Part shown: positions 8,557 through 17,509 of the stretch, piece after piece
Position numbering within the stretch: position 1 is the first letter of the stretch
Layout: the number at the start of each line of letters is the position of its first letter
NCBI GenBank assembly: GCA_017480035.1
Contig: JAFVBJ010000003.1
Coordinates: 62,001 to 126,000, forward strand
From: Candidatus Saccharimonadota bacterium
Lineage (GTDB): Bacteria > Patescibacteriota > Saccharimonadia > Saccharimonadales > Saccharimonadaceae
Direction of reading: 5' to 3'
DNA length: 64,000 nt
Notes under the pieces: generated by a model
What the model was told of the DNA's origin: nothing
Database searches by the model: none
Seen by the model: only the letters and a program-made list of their open reading frames with translations
Made by a program: the position numbers and the translations under genes

Positions 8557-9141
8557 TTAGTTCGTAGTTGCAGTAAATTTAACTGTGTTTGAATAAGTTC
8601 CACTCTGGAGCGCTGTCGAAAGCTTTGCTCCGATATAAACTGTGTGTGAATTAGTTAACTGCGTCAAAGGCGAAGATACTGCAGCAATCTGTGCATTCGA
8701 CGAAGTTACAGGATAAAAGTTCGTATTATCTGTCGAATATCCCCAAGTATCTTTCACCATCGTCGAAGATGTCACACTCGAAGCACAAGGACCAACCGAC
8801 GTAGTATTTCCACTTGCTGTCAAATCTGTCTGCGAGCTACTATTGAGCGCAATATAAAGTTTATATCCATCAACACTATTTGTTTTAACTGTCACTGTCC
8901 CAGAAACGCTCTTAAATGCACCCGCATCAGTCGGCGTCACTGTTCCAAGTGCAAAATCACTCGCACTCGTAATCGAAATCACTTTATTAACAACGGCATT
9001 CGTGGTCGTGGTCATTGTATCAGCTGCATTCGTCGGTGCAATCGGAGACAAGAATGAAAAACTAATTGAACCAAGCATCGTAAACGCCAAAAACACTCCA
9101 ATATTAGCCCATCTTTCTTTATTTGTTTTTTCAGTCTTCAT
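8557..9141 (-). CDS. Secreted Thr/Ser-rich beta protein
   Basis: The 194-residue protein has a basic N-terminus, a membrane or signal helix (about 14-34) and an Ala-rich cleavage-like site (PTNAADTMT). The mature part is rich in T, S, V and N with alternating strand patterns (GTVTVKTNSVDGYKLYIAL, SHTVYIGAKL) and a C-terminal strand NTVKFTATT. This looks like a single extracellular beta-sandwich, as in pilus- or wall-associated subunits, but no family is recognised. It lies between tsaE and the pilus operon with its own terminator. Confidence 0.6.
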   Translation of the reverse strand: MKTEKTNKERWANIGVFLAFTMLGSISFSFLSPIAPTNAADTMTTTTNAVVNKVISITSASDFALGTVTPTDAGAFKSVSGTVTVKTNSVDGYKLYIALNSSSQTDLTASGNTTSVGPCASSVTSSTMVKDTWGYSTDNTNFYPVTSSNAQIAAVSSPLTQLTNSHTVYIGAKLSTALQSGTYSNTVKFTATTN

Positions 9142-9204
9142 TAAAATATACCTTTTTCTCTACTTTTTATTATATCATAAGCTTTTTATTCTTTGCAATA
9201 CTTT

Positions 9205-10416
9205 TTAACCGCCTTGAACATCAGAGACAATCGCATAAATCGGCATGAGGACTGCAATCACGATAAATCCGACAAGAAGTGCCATCACCACCATCAAAAT
9301 CGGCTCAATCAACTTCGAAATCGTACGAATTTGCTCATCCAACTCATTTTCATAGACGAGTGCGGCTTTTCCGAGCATCTCATCAATTTTACCAGATTGC
9401 TCACCAATCGACGCCATCTGTGGAATAAGTGGCAAGATATAGCTCCTTTCCTTCATCGATTCCGAAAGCGGCTTACCTTGTTTAACTTTATCCATCACAA
9501 TCTCAATCTGTTCTTGCACCATAATATTGCCGATTGCCTCGCCCGAAATCCTGAGCGAATCCTGGATCGAAACACCTGTTGAAAGCAAGTTCTGACAAGT
9601 TCTCGCAAAACGCGAGTTATAAAGCCTAAGGAACAGCCCCTTGAAAAGTGGTACATTGAGCTTAAAAATCGCTAGCCATCTCTGACCAACATCTGTCTTC
9701 GCAAACTGAATCAAGAACCAAATCGCCACCGCAGTCACAATCAAAACTACATACCACTGTTCCACCAAGAAATTCGAAATTCCGACTAGGAATGCTGTTG
9801 CCCACGGCAACTCTTTTCCGAGGTCGTTATAAAGTCCTTCAACTTGCGGCACCACGACCACGACCATAAAGACTAACACTGCTAAAATCACGACCAAAAT
9901 AATCGCCGGATACGTCAAAGCCCCACGAATATCCGACATCATCTGTTCGTCTTTTTCATTCTGGTCCGCCAAACGCACCAATGACAAATCGAGCGTACCA
10001 GAAGCTTCGCCAGCTCTAAGGAGTGCAATATATAGATTATTAAAAACATCCGGATATTTCTGGCAAGCTTGTGTCAACGTACGCCCAGCTTCCACATCTG
10101 CAAGCAACGCGTCAATCAATTTGCGCATCGGTTTACTTTGCGTCTGTTCACCAACCACGCGAAGTGAGTTTGAAAGTGGCAAACCTGCCCCAATCAACGT
10201 TGCAAACTGACGCGTGAAAACGTTTTTATCTTTGTTTTTAATCTTGTTTTGAAAACGCGCGAAAATACCGCCATCATCCTCTTCTTCGATTTTCTCCGGC
10301 GTAAAACCTTGTTCGATGAGGAGCTTCCCGGCAGTTCGTTCATTCTCTGCCTGGATGGCACCTTTGACCATCTTTCCGGTTTTTGAATCTCTCGCTTTGT
10401 ATTCAAAACGTTTCAT
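9205..10416 (-). CDS. pilC: Type IV pilus inner-membrane platform protein PilC
   Basis: PilC/GspF is the polytopic platform that couples the cytoplasmic motors to pilin assembly. The 403-residue protein begins FEYKARDSKTGKMVKGAI, the usual opening, and has two repeated T2SSF domains (about 65-190 and 270-395), each with a helical cytoplasmic part and membrane helices, including FMVVVVVPQVEGLY and the closing hydrophobic segment. It is the last gene of the pil operon, 3 bp from pilT. Confidence 0.95.
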   Translation of the reverse strand: MKRFEYKARDSKTGKMVKGAIQAENERTAGKLLIEQGFTPEKIEEEDDGGIFARFQNKIKNKDKNVFTRQFATLIGAGLPLSNSLRVVGEQTQSKPMRKLIDALLADVEAGRTLTQACQKYPDVFNNLYIALLRAGEASGTLDLSLVRLADQNEKDEQMMSDIRGALTYPAIILVVILAVLVFMVVVVVPQVEGLYNDLGKELPWATAFLVGISNFLVEQWYVVLIVTAVAIWFLIQFAKTDVGQRWLAIFKLNVPLFKGLFLRLYNSRFARTCQNLLSTGVSIQDSLRISGEAIGNIMVQEQIEIVMDKVKQGKPLSESMKERSYILPLIPQMASIGEQSGKIDEMLGKAALVYENELDEQIRTISKLIEPILMVVMALLVGFIVIAVLMPIYAIVSDVQGG

Positions 10417-10419
10417 TTA

Positions 10420-11712
10420 TTATACACCTTTAACTAATCTTTCAAATTCATGCATATCGACTGCATATTCGCGTGCATTGTCATAAGTAATTGTTCCCTG
10501 CTGGACAAGTTTTGCAAGCGTTCTATCCATCGTCTGCATACCTTCGTTCGCACCGGTCTGAATCGTCGTATCAAGTTGGTGAGTTTTACCTTCACGAATA
10601 ATCGAACGTACAGCTGAGTTTGCAATCATGATTTCTGCCGCAACAACACGACCACCACCAATTGCCGGGACGAGACGTTGTGAACAAACTGCCATAAGGA
10701 CTGCTGAAAGCTGCGAACGAATCTGTGGCTGTTGTTCTGCTGGGAACACGTCAACCATACGGTCGATAGATTGCGCTGCGGAGTTGGTGTGGAGTGTTGC
10801 GAACACCAAGTGGCCCGTTTCAGCGATAGTGATTGCCGATGAAATAGTCTCAAGATCACGCATCTCACCAAGGAGCACCACATCTGGGTCTTCACGAAGA
10901 GCCGACTTAAGCGCGCGCGCAAAGCTAAATGTATCGTAGTGAACTTCACGTTGCACCACAACCGAGCGTTTCGATTTATGTGTAAACTCAATCGGGTCCT
11001 CAATCGTAATAATATGTACTGACTTTTCCATATTAATCTTGTTGATGAGAGCTGCGAGTGTAGTAGACTTACCAGAACCTGTCGGACCAGTCACAAGGAC
11101 GAGGCCGCGTGGAAAATCTGCAAAGGTCGAAACAACTTGTGGCATCCCAAGTTCATCAATCGTTGGCATTTTTGTCGGAATAAGACGAAATGCTGCCGCA
11201 AGATTACCTTTTTCATTAAATGCGTTCACACGGAAACGAGCGATGTCGCCGAATGAGAACGAATAATCAAATTCCTTATCTTTACTAAGCGTCTCACGTT
11301 GCATCGAATCGAGCGTCGAAAACACAAGCTTTTCGACCATATCTTCCGTGAGAACAGGTGTGTTTTGGATAGGTTGAAGTGCACCATCAATACGCAAAAT
11401 CGGAGGAAGTCCAACTTGAATATGAATATCAGATGCATTCTTTTTAATACATTCCTCAAGCAATACTTCAATACGAACACTTGAAGGAACTGCTGTTGGA
11501 GTCGCTGCCGCTGCCGCTGCTGCTGCAATATTTGATGTTGTTGGAACAGCCGATTCGGAACCTGTCTCAGCTGCCGCCGAAGGTGTTGCGCCTTCAACTG
11601 CACTATGATCTGTCACTGATGCTGTTTCTTGTGCTGTTGGCACTGCTGCCGGTGCAGCTGTAGGAGCCGCCGGTGTAGCTGGTGCTGTATTCTCTGGATT
11701 TTCGTTTTGCAT
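10420..11712 (-). CDS. pilT: Pilus retraction ATPase PilT with Ala/Pro-rich N-terminal extension
   Basis: The hexameric ATPase retracts pili. Walker A (GPTGSGKSTT), the Asp box/Walker B region (DPDVVLLGEMRD) and the His box (GHLVFATLHTNSA) are intact. The catalytic core begins near residue 85 and is preceded by a low-complexity Ala/Pro/Thr tail absent from usual PilT proteins (about 345 residues against 430 here). Gene order pilB-pilT-pilC supports the assignment. The tail may be a disordered docking segment (inference). Confidence 0.93.
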   Translation of the reverse strand: MQNENPENTAPATPAAPTAAPAAVPTAQETASVTDHSAVEGATPSAAAETGSESAVPTTSNIAAAAAAAATPTAVPSSVRIEVLLEECIKKNASDIHIQVGLPPILRIDGALQPIQNTPVLTEDMVEKLVFSTLDSMQRETLSKDKEFDYSFSFGDIARFRVNAFNEKGNLAAAFRLIPTKMPTIDELGMPQVVSTFADFPRGLVLVTGPTGSGKSTTLAALINKINMEKSVHIITIEDPIEFTHKSKRSVVVQREVHYDTFSFARALKSALREDPDVVLLGEMRDLETISSAITIAETGHLVFATLHTNSAAQSIDRMVDVFPAEQQPQIRSQLSAVLMAVCSQRLVPAIGGGRVVAAEIMIANSAVRSIIREGKTHQLDTTIQTGANEGMQTMDRTLAKLVQQGTITYDNAREYAVDMHEFERLVKGV

Positions 11713-11762
11713 TTTCTAAACCTACCCTTATATTTTATATAATTTTACCATAACCATTTTCA

Positions 11763-13529
11763 CTACGCAAGGTCAGACGCCACACGATTTACCTCCGAAA
11801 TTGTCGTCACGCCCGACAAAGCTTTCAACATTCCGTCTTGTCGCATCGTAAGTGTCCCTTTCATCTTCGCAATCTTCATAATTTCACCCGATGTCGAATG
11901 TGAAATCACCAATTTCTGAATATCATCATCCACTTCAATCGTCTCATAAAGACCTGCACGTCCTTTGTATCCGCCCGGTGTGTCGCGGTCTTCCACCCCT
12001 TTCACCAACGTATATCCGCTTGGATCAAATACCGGCAACCCCGGATAACCTAAATCTTCCGACACCATCGCAACTTGTTGCTGATTTTGCGGCAACATCT
12101 CACCGATCAAATCATTAATTTGCTTCGTTTCAATGTCAGTCGATTTATACGCTTCCCTCTTGTCCGCCACACGACGCACCAAGCGCTGACCAATCACTGT
12201 ATTAAGTGTAGATGCGAGGAGGAATGGTTCAATTCCCATATCAAGAAGACGTGGCAAAATACCTGCCGCCGAGTTTGTGTGTAGTGTCGAAAGCACAAGG
12301 TGACCGGTAAGTGCCGCCTGCACTGCCAAGTTTGCTGTTTCCGAGTCACGAATCTCCCCAACCATCACCACGTCCGGATCTTGACGAAGAATCGAGCGAA
12401 GCCCCGCTGCAAACGTCAAACCAGCATCAACATTCACTTGAATCTGGTTCACACCATCCATCTTATATTCCACCGGGTCTTCAAGCGTCACAATATTAAT
12501 TTTTTCATCAAAGATTTTCGTAATTAAAGCATAGAGCGTCGTCGATTTACCAGAGCCCGTTGGACCAGATGTCAAAATCATTCCGTTCGGTTTCGAAATA
12601 CCTCTATCCACCATCGCCAGTGCGTGTCCAGTCATACCCATCGACTCCACATCAAGCGACGTTCCCGATTTATCGAGAATACGAATCACCACTTGCTCGC
12701 CCCAAACCACCGGCGAAATCGCAATACGAAGGTCAACTTCTTTTCCTGCCACCATCACTGTAAATTGACCGTCTTGCGGGATACGGTGTTCATCAATCTT
12801 AAGATTTGAAAGAATTTTAATACGCGAAACTAACGCCGGCTCAATCGTCTTCGGAAGCTCCATCACTTTCCTGAGCACACCATCAATCCTACAACGGATA
12901 ATCAGTGAATCCTCAAGCGGTTCAATGTGAATATCCGATGCTTTTGAGCGTGCCGCATAATCAAGAATCGTCGCAAGTGCTTTTGAAATCGGCGAATCCT
13001 GCGTAATCGTTTTAACATCCGAGCTTGCTTTCTTCTGCGCAACCTCTTGGTTAGTCGATTTAACCGCTTTTTGAACCGCCGAGAAATCGCCTGTGTATTG
13101 CGAAAGCGCTGCTCTGAGCCCAACCTCACTCGCCATCACCGTACGTATTGGTTTTTGCACGAGCGTCGAGAGATAATCCGTCGATTGCACGTTTTGAGCA
13201 TCAAGCATCGCCACATAAATCGCCCCATTTTTCTCTCCGAGCGGCACCACCATCGAACGCTCCGCCACTTCGTGCGGAATGAGCGTCAAAATTTCTTGAT
13301 CCATTCGGACATTGTTGAGATTCGCATACGGAACTTTCAAAACTACCGCTGTCGCGTGTGAAATCGTCTCATCATCTGTAATTTTCCTAGATGTGAGTAA
13401 CGTCAAAATCGGTTGACGCGTCTTCAAAACTTCTGCTTGCGCCTCTTGTACTTGCTCCGCAGAAACCAGCCCCTCCGAAACGAGTAGTTTTACTACCTGC
13501 TCTTGCAAATCTTTTGTAAGGAGCGCCAT
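11763..13529 (-). CDS. pilB: Pilus extension ATPase PilB
   Basis: The 588-residue assembly ATPase has a T2SSE N-terminal domain (1-150), Walker A SGPTGSGKSTT, Asp box ITLEDPVEYKMDG-type region, Walker B DVVMVGEIRD and His box GHLVLSTLHTNSA. The tetracysteine zinc motif normally found after the His box is missing: the segment starting VRRVADKREAY has no cysteines. The start overlaps the stop of the upstream gene (TAATG), indicating translational coupling. Confidence 0.95.
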   Translation of the reverse strand: MALLTKDLQEQVVKLLVSEGLVSAEQVQEAQAEVLKTRQPILTLLTSRKITDDETISHATAVVLKVPYANLNNVRMDQEILTLIPHEVAERSMVVPLGEKNGAIYVAMLDAQNVQSTDYLSTLVQKPIRTVMASEVGLRAALSQYTGDFSAVQKAVKSTNQEVAQKKASSDVKTITQDSPISKALATILDYAARSKASDIHIEPLEDSLIIRCRIDGVLRKVMELPKTIEPALVSRIKILSNLKIDEHRIPQDGQFTVMVAGKEVDLRIAISPVVWGEQVVIRILDKSGTSLDVESMGMTGHALAMVDRGISKPNGMILTSGPTGSGKSTTLYALITKIFDEKINIVTLEDPVEYKMDGVNQIQVNVDAGLTFAAGLRSILRQDPDVVMVGEIRDSETANLAVQAALTGHLVLSTLHTNSAAGILPRLLDMGIEPFLLASTLNTVIGQRLVRRVADKREAYKSTDIETKQINDLIGEMLPQNQQQVAMVSEDLGYPGLPVFDPSGYTLVKGVEDRDTPGGYKGRAGLYETIEVDDDIQKLVISHSTSGEIMKIAKMKGTLTMRQDGMLKALSGVTTISEVNRVASDLA

Positions 13530-13990
13530 TATTGCTCCTCTGGCGTTTCTTCTTGTGAACTACATTCGTCCAATTTTGCAGCTGTCGTTCCATCCGGGCA
13601 AAGCACCACTGCCTGAGTCTGAACTTCCTGTTTCTCCGAACAACTTTCGATGTTCAACACTTTTGTTCCATCCGGACAATAAAATGTTTCCTGTTCCTCA
13701 GCTTCTTCCTTCGTCAAGAGTCCACAGCTGATTAATTCATCAACCGAAAGAATTCCGTTCTGGTCAACATCTTTACATTCACCGACATAGACTTCAACTG
13801 TCGGATTAATCGCATCTGGATTAAATAGTTCCGAATCCGGTTCTTCCAAATTCGCCGAAATCGGGTCTATCGTTTTAACATTCACAGACAATAAGTTTGG
13901 ATCACCCAACCACGCGTTCAGCCCAAAGTACGCTGCCATCGTTCCAACTGTTGCAATGATAATGATTGAGAAAATATCACTTTGTTTCAT
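13529..13990 (-). CDS. Bitopic pilus-operon protein with Cys-bracketed EF-hand-like loop
   Basis: The 153-residue protein has one N-terminal membrane helix (about 8-27) and an extracytoplasmic region. Near residue 75 it contains CKDVDQNGILSVDELISC, a canonical EF-hand loop (Asp1, Asp3, Asn5, Gly6, Leu8, Glu12) between two cysteines. Two further short Cys motifs follow (YCPDGTKVLNIESC and LCPDGTTAAKLDEC), which look like a duplicated unit. It occupies the PilP position between the PilO-like gene and pilB but shows no PilP similarity I recognise. Calcium binding is inferred from the loop alone. Confidence 0.7.
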   Translation of the reverse strand: MKQSDIFSIIIIATVGTMAAYFGLNAWLGDPNLLSVNVKTIDPISANLEEPDSELFNPDAINPTVEVYVGECKDVDQNGILSVDELISCGLLTKEEAEEQETFYCPDGTKVLNIESCSEKQEVQTQAVVLCPDGTTAAKLDECSSQEETPEEQ

Positions 13991-14934
13991 TAGACATCCA
14001 CTCCTGTCTTATTTTTCACAGTTTCTTCAACTGTCTTTATCGAAGTTGAACCACCGCTCTTCTTTGCTTCTTTCGACGCATAAATCGTCTTCTCGGTTTC
14101 TGCTACCCCTACTTCTTCTGTATAGAACGCCAACGCCGAACCTTGTAGTTTCAATTTCGCCTGTCCTTGTTCCTCGCCACTCCACGTAATCGTGGCAGAC
14201 TGGAAGCTAAACGAACGAATCGAGTTCTCCATGTTTTGTAATAGTTTAGTTGTCCCGAGTGTCGTATTCTCAACCGAAACTGACACTGGAATCACTTCAA
14301 TCCCCTGAATTGGCGAAGTTTCTGCTGATGAGCTCGGCGAAAGCGATTCTGGCTGGAATCCCGATAGCAAGAAGATTTGGTTCATCGACGCAAGAAGCGC
14401 CGTATCATTCTTTTGCGCTGGTAAAGCATCCGGAATCACGCGTAGACTCGAACACATCTTCAACATATTAAACTTGTCTGATTTTTCTTCGTCAGTTTTT
14501 GCATTCAAATATTCTTGGGACCAGTCAATTTTCTTCCCTGTCGTTTGATTATAACATTTCTCCTGACTTTCACGCGCCACCGACTCAAGATTATTGTTAT
14601 CCGCCATATCAATCAAGACATTGTAGCGTAGCGTATCCGAAAGCGATGCCACATCAATCGAATCTGGGTCACATTCCGAAAGTTCTTTATCCGAAAGACG
14701 CCCACTCTTATCTTTCGACTCACAAATTCCAACGTTCTTAATTGCTTGATAATAATTTGCGATTGCCGTATCTTTTTCTTCAATCACTGTCGAATTAAAG
14801 ACGATAAACTTCACGAAATAAATCACAAACACAACCGAAACACCAAACACTAGTGATGCACCAAGCACTGCCAACATGATTTGTTGTTTGATTTTGCTGA
14901 TTTTAATTCTTTTTCCTACTGCTGCTTCCGCCAT
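13990..14934 (-). CDS. pilO: PilO-like pilus alignment protein
   Basis: The 314-residue protein has a membrane helix at about 17-45, a coiled segment, then a C-terminal alpha/beta region. The gene order pilM-pilN-this-x-pilB matches PilO; sequence similarity alone would be weak. It contains CESKDKSGRLSDKELSEC around residue 71, a degenerate version of the Cys-bracketed EF-hand-like loop of the next gene. The stop overlaps the next gene's start. Confidence 0.7.
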   Translation of the reverse strand: MAEAAVGKRIKISKIKQQIMLAVLGASLVFGVSVVFVIYFVKFIVFNSTVIEEKDTAIANYYQAIKNVGICESKDKSGRLSDKELSECDPDSIDVASLSDTLRYNVLIDMADNNNLESVARESQEKCYNQTTGKKIDWSQEYLNAKTDEEKSDKFNMLKMCSSLRVIPDALPAQKNDTALLASMNQIFLLSGFQPESLSPSSSAETSPIQGIEVIPVSVSVENTTLGTTKLLQNMENSIRSFSFQSATITWSGEEQGQAKLKLQGSALAFYTEEVGVAETEKTIYASKEAKKSGGSTSIKTVEETVKNKTGVDV

Positions 14935-14936
14935 TT

Positions 14937-16418
14937 TTATTCTCCCGATGTTTTCGCATTATTACATTCCGTATCACTTGCAGAGCACGCTTCTGCCGGT
15001 GCCGCAAAGATTTTCTCAAGCTGGACATAAGAGTCGGTCACGTTTTGGTTGTTTGGTCCAATCGCCATCACATGTTTATTTCTAAATGCGAATGCATCTC
15101 CGTTAATTTGAACTTGTGCCGAGAACGCCAACACTAAGTTTTCATCTGCATCACGACCGTTCGCCGATTCTGTCACTGTGATTCCATCCGGAACCAACAC
15201 GCAAGAGTTGTCCGCCGACCATTTAATATTTGTTTTATCATCATCTTCATCCGCTTGTTCTTCGCCACTATAAGTAATACAGCGACTCTCAAAATGTGGA
15301 ATGCCCGAAATTGAACCATCAGTAGTCATCGAAGGCATGTATTCGTAGAAAATCGTGTTGTACGAAATCAAACCATCATCGCTCGGTTCACGCTCTTCGT
15401 CAGCAATTCCATCTTCTTTTGTCAAGAATTTCTTATTATTATACCAATCCGTAAATTGTGGCGTACGATAAATTTTCTCATCTGGGATATAATCGATAAT
15501 CTTCGTTTCGACTTCTTCTTCATCTTCATCACTCTTCTTGTCTTCCTCATCTTCATCATCCGTCACTTGCGAGATGTTCGAAGTTCCATTCTTCACTTGT
15601 GTCGATTCAAGTGATGCATCCACTAACGAACCTGTCACAGTTCCATCAGCATTCGTCGCATAATCATTACGTGTTGGATCGCAACCTTTGTTGCCACGAT
15701 GCCAAATCGCATAAATACTTCCATTTTCCTGATACATCGCACCATTACTATCATATTCCGCGATACAGCGTGATGGAATTTCATTTCCAGATGAATCAAC
15801 ATAGCGGCCATAATCAAACGTCATTAAATTCGTCCTCTTGATGAATGATTCAAGCACACGGTAATCAATATCTGGTGCTTCCCCAGCATTCGCTTGTGCA
15901 TCAAACGACAACGTTCCTTCTTGGAGATTAATCGCAACTTCCGAAATCTCAATCGTATCTTTACCTGACGGAATCAAAGCGTTCAAGAAGATAATTGCAC
16001 GCGAAAGCACTTTCTGACTATCTTCAATCGCCGCAATACCTTTTAACTGGTTTTGGATTGTCAAAAATTCCGAAAGTTCATCCCATCCGTTAATCTTGTC
16101 TGAAAGATTTTGAATATGTGCATCTTGTCCGATAATCGTAATATCTTGTGCACCTTTCACAGAACCGAAAATCAACGCCGCCGAAACCGAAGCAATCGAA
16201 ACCACGATACAAACAAAGAATACCAAGTTTCGCACTTTCTGCTGCTTAATCATTTCTGCTTTGATGTCCGGCACCAAGTTTATTTCATAAAACCCAGTTT
16301 GTCCTTGCATCATCTGTTCTTCCGGACCAATTTGCCCCTTGAAAAGCGCCAAAATAAACTTTGGAATGTCCGAAAGATGCATCGTTGAAAGGTCAAATTT
16401 TTTCTTCTTCTGAGCCAT
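14937..16418 (-). CDS. pilN: PilN-like protein with large extracytoplasmic insertion
   Basis: PilN binds PilM through a short cytoplasmic N-terminus and pairs with PilO outside. Here the N-terminal cytoplasmic part includes FYEINLVPDIKAE, matching the PilN motif that docks on PilM, followed by a membrane helix near 85-108 and a coiled coil. The protein is 493 residues against about 180-200 in classical PilN. The extra length is an acidic, Cys-bearing region (about 200-460) with an Asp/Glu run. It overlaps pilM by one base. Confidence 0.85.
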   Translation of the reverse strand: MAQKKKKFDLSTMHLSDIPKFILALFKGQIGPEEQMMQGQTGFYEINLVPDIKAEMIKQQKVRNLVFFVCIVVSIASVSAALIFGSVKGAQDITIIGQDAHIQNLSDKINGWDELSEFLTIQNQLKGIAAIEDSQKVLSRAIIFLNALIPSGKDTIEISEVAINLQEGTLSFDAQANAGEAPDIDYRVLESFIKRTNLMTFDYGRYVDSSGNEIPSRCIAEYDSNGAMYQENGSIYAIWHRGNKGCDPTRNDYATNADGTVTGSLVDASLESTQVKNGTSNISQVTDDEDEEDKKSDEDEEEVETKIIDYIPDEKIYRTPQFTDWYNNKKFLTKEDGIADEEREPSDDGLISYNTIFYEYMPSMTTDGSISGIPHFESRCITYSGEEQADEDDDKTNIKWSADNSCVLVPDGITVTESANGRDADENLVLAFSAQVQINGDAFAFRNKHVMAIGPNNQNVTDSYVQLEKIFAAPAEACSASDTECNNAKTSGE

Positions 16419-17464
16419 TAGTCATTACTCCTTTCCGCAAGTCCAATCGCCACTGCAAATTCCGAAGCGACCGGAAGCAAAGCTTGTTGTTGCTCCGCAG
16501 TCACACGTACATATTGCCATGGGTTGCCCTGAATCGTCGGGATATTCGTTTTTACTTCCATGTACTCCGCAATAAACGGGATCACACCCGCAAAGCCAGA
16601 CAGAATAATCCCTCCAACTTGCGCACCAACATATTTCGTTTGGAAGAAACGCACTGACTTACTAAGTTCCATCGCAAATGTTTCAAGTGACGCATCAAGC
16701 GCACGGAAAACTTGCCCATCAAGCTTATCTTGCGCAAGCCCAAATTTCAAAATAAACTGTTTTGCTTGGTCTTGGCGCACATTCAAAGTATCCGCCACTG
16801 TCTCAACGAACAACGAAAGTCCACCCGGAATTGAACGCACCAATCTTGGTGCACCTTGATAAACCACGACCAAATCGGTCGATTTCTCACCGAGGTCAAT
16901 CAACATTCTTCCATCAGTCATTCCAACCGGTGCCAATGCCCTTGTCATCGCAATCGGTTCCGGCTCCTGAGCAATCACATTCAAGCCCAGATTTTCCACT
17001 TCTTCCATTCTCTCCTCAGCATATTCTTTCGCTGTTGAAGAAATCAAAATTTCCGCTTTGAGTGGATCATTTGGCGAAACACCTAATACTGCATAGTCAA
17101 CTTTTGCTTCATCAACTGACATCGGGATATATTGATCAGCTTCATATCTAATTGTTTTTCCAACTTCGCTCTTTGGCGCATTTGGCACCTCAATAATCGA
17201 CGTATAAGTCTTTCGAGCTGGCAAACCCAACGCAACATTTTTCGTCGTAATTCCAGCCTGTTCCTTCGCCCCCAAAATCGTCTCTGCCAGTTTCCTTTTT
17301 CCAACTGTCGAATTATCCAGTGCAATTTTCGAATCAATCGGCACATACGCATATTTTTCTAGCGCCCAACCTCGCTCCGAATCACCAGATAACTGAATCA
17401 AGCGAATCGAATTCGTACCTATATCCAATGCGAAGAAGTCGCCCACACCATGCAATAAACTCAT
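16418..17464 (-). CDS. pilM: Pilus assembly ATPase-fold protein PilM
   Basis: PilM is an actin-like cytoplasmic ring protein. The chosen start gives MSLLHGVGDFFALDIGTNS, with phosphate-1 motif ALDIGTNSIR and phosphate-2 MLIDLGEKSTDLV, then GGIILSGFAG as adenosine motif. A longer reading frame begins 12 codons upstream, but TATAAT lies only 9 nt before this ATG, so the longer form would start upstream of the transcript. No ribosome-binding site is present; the mRNA is probably leaderless. First gene of the pilMNO-x-BTC operon. Confidence 0.93.
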   Translation of the reverse strand: MSLLHGVGDFFALDIGTNSIRLIQLSGDSERGWALEKYAYVPIDSKIALDNSTVGKRKLAETILGAKEQAGITTKNVALGLPARKTYTSIIEVPNAPKSEVGKTIRYEADQYIPMSVDEAKVDYAVLGVSPNDPLKAEILISSTAKEYAEERMEEVENLGLNVIAQEPEPIAMTRALAPVGMTDGRMLIDLGEKSTDLVVVYQGAPRLVRSIPGGLSLFVETVADTLNVRQDQAKQFILKFGLAQDKLDGQVFRALDASLETFAMELSKSVRFFQTKYVGAQVGGIILSGFAGVIPFIAEYMEVKTNIPTIQGNPWQYVRVTAEQQQALLPVASEFAVAIGLAERSND

Positions 17465-17473
17465 ACTGTTTCT

Positions 17474-17490
17474 ATTATACCATAAGCGAA
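17474..17490 (-). promoter_or_regulatory. Promoter of the type IV pilus operon
   Basis: On the minus strand GCTTATGGTATAAT (-10 at 17474-17479, with TG one base upstream of the hexamer) ends 9 nt before the pilM ATG. The same GCTTATGGTATAAT block precedes the gene at 7611. The -35 is ambiguous (TTGCTT at 19 bp or TTGATT at 15 bp). Confidence 0.65.
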
Positions 17491-17509
17491 ATAAAATCAA
17501 GCAATTTTC

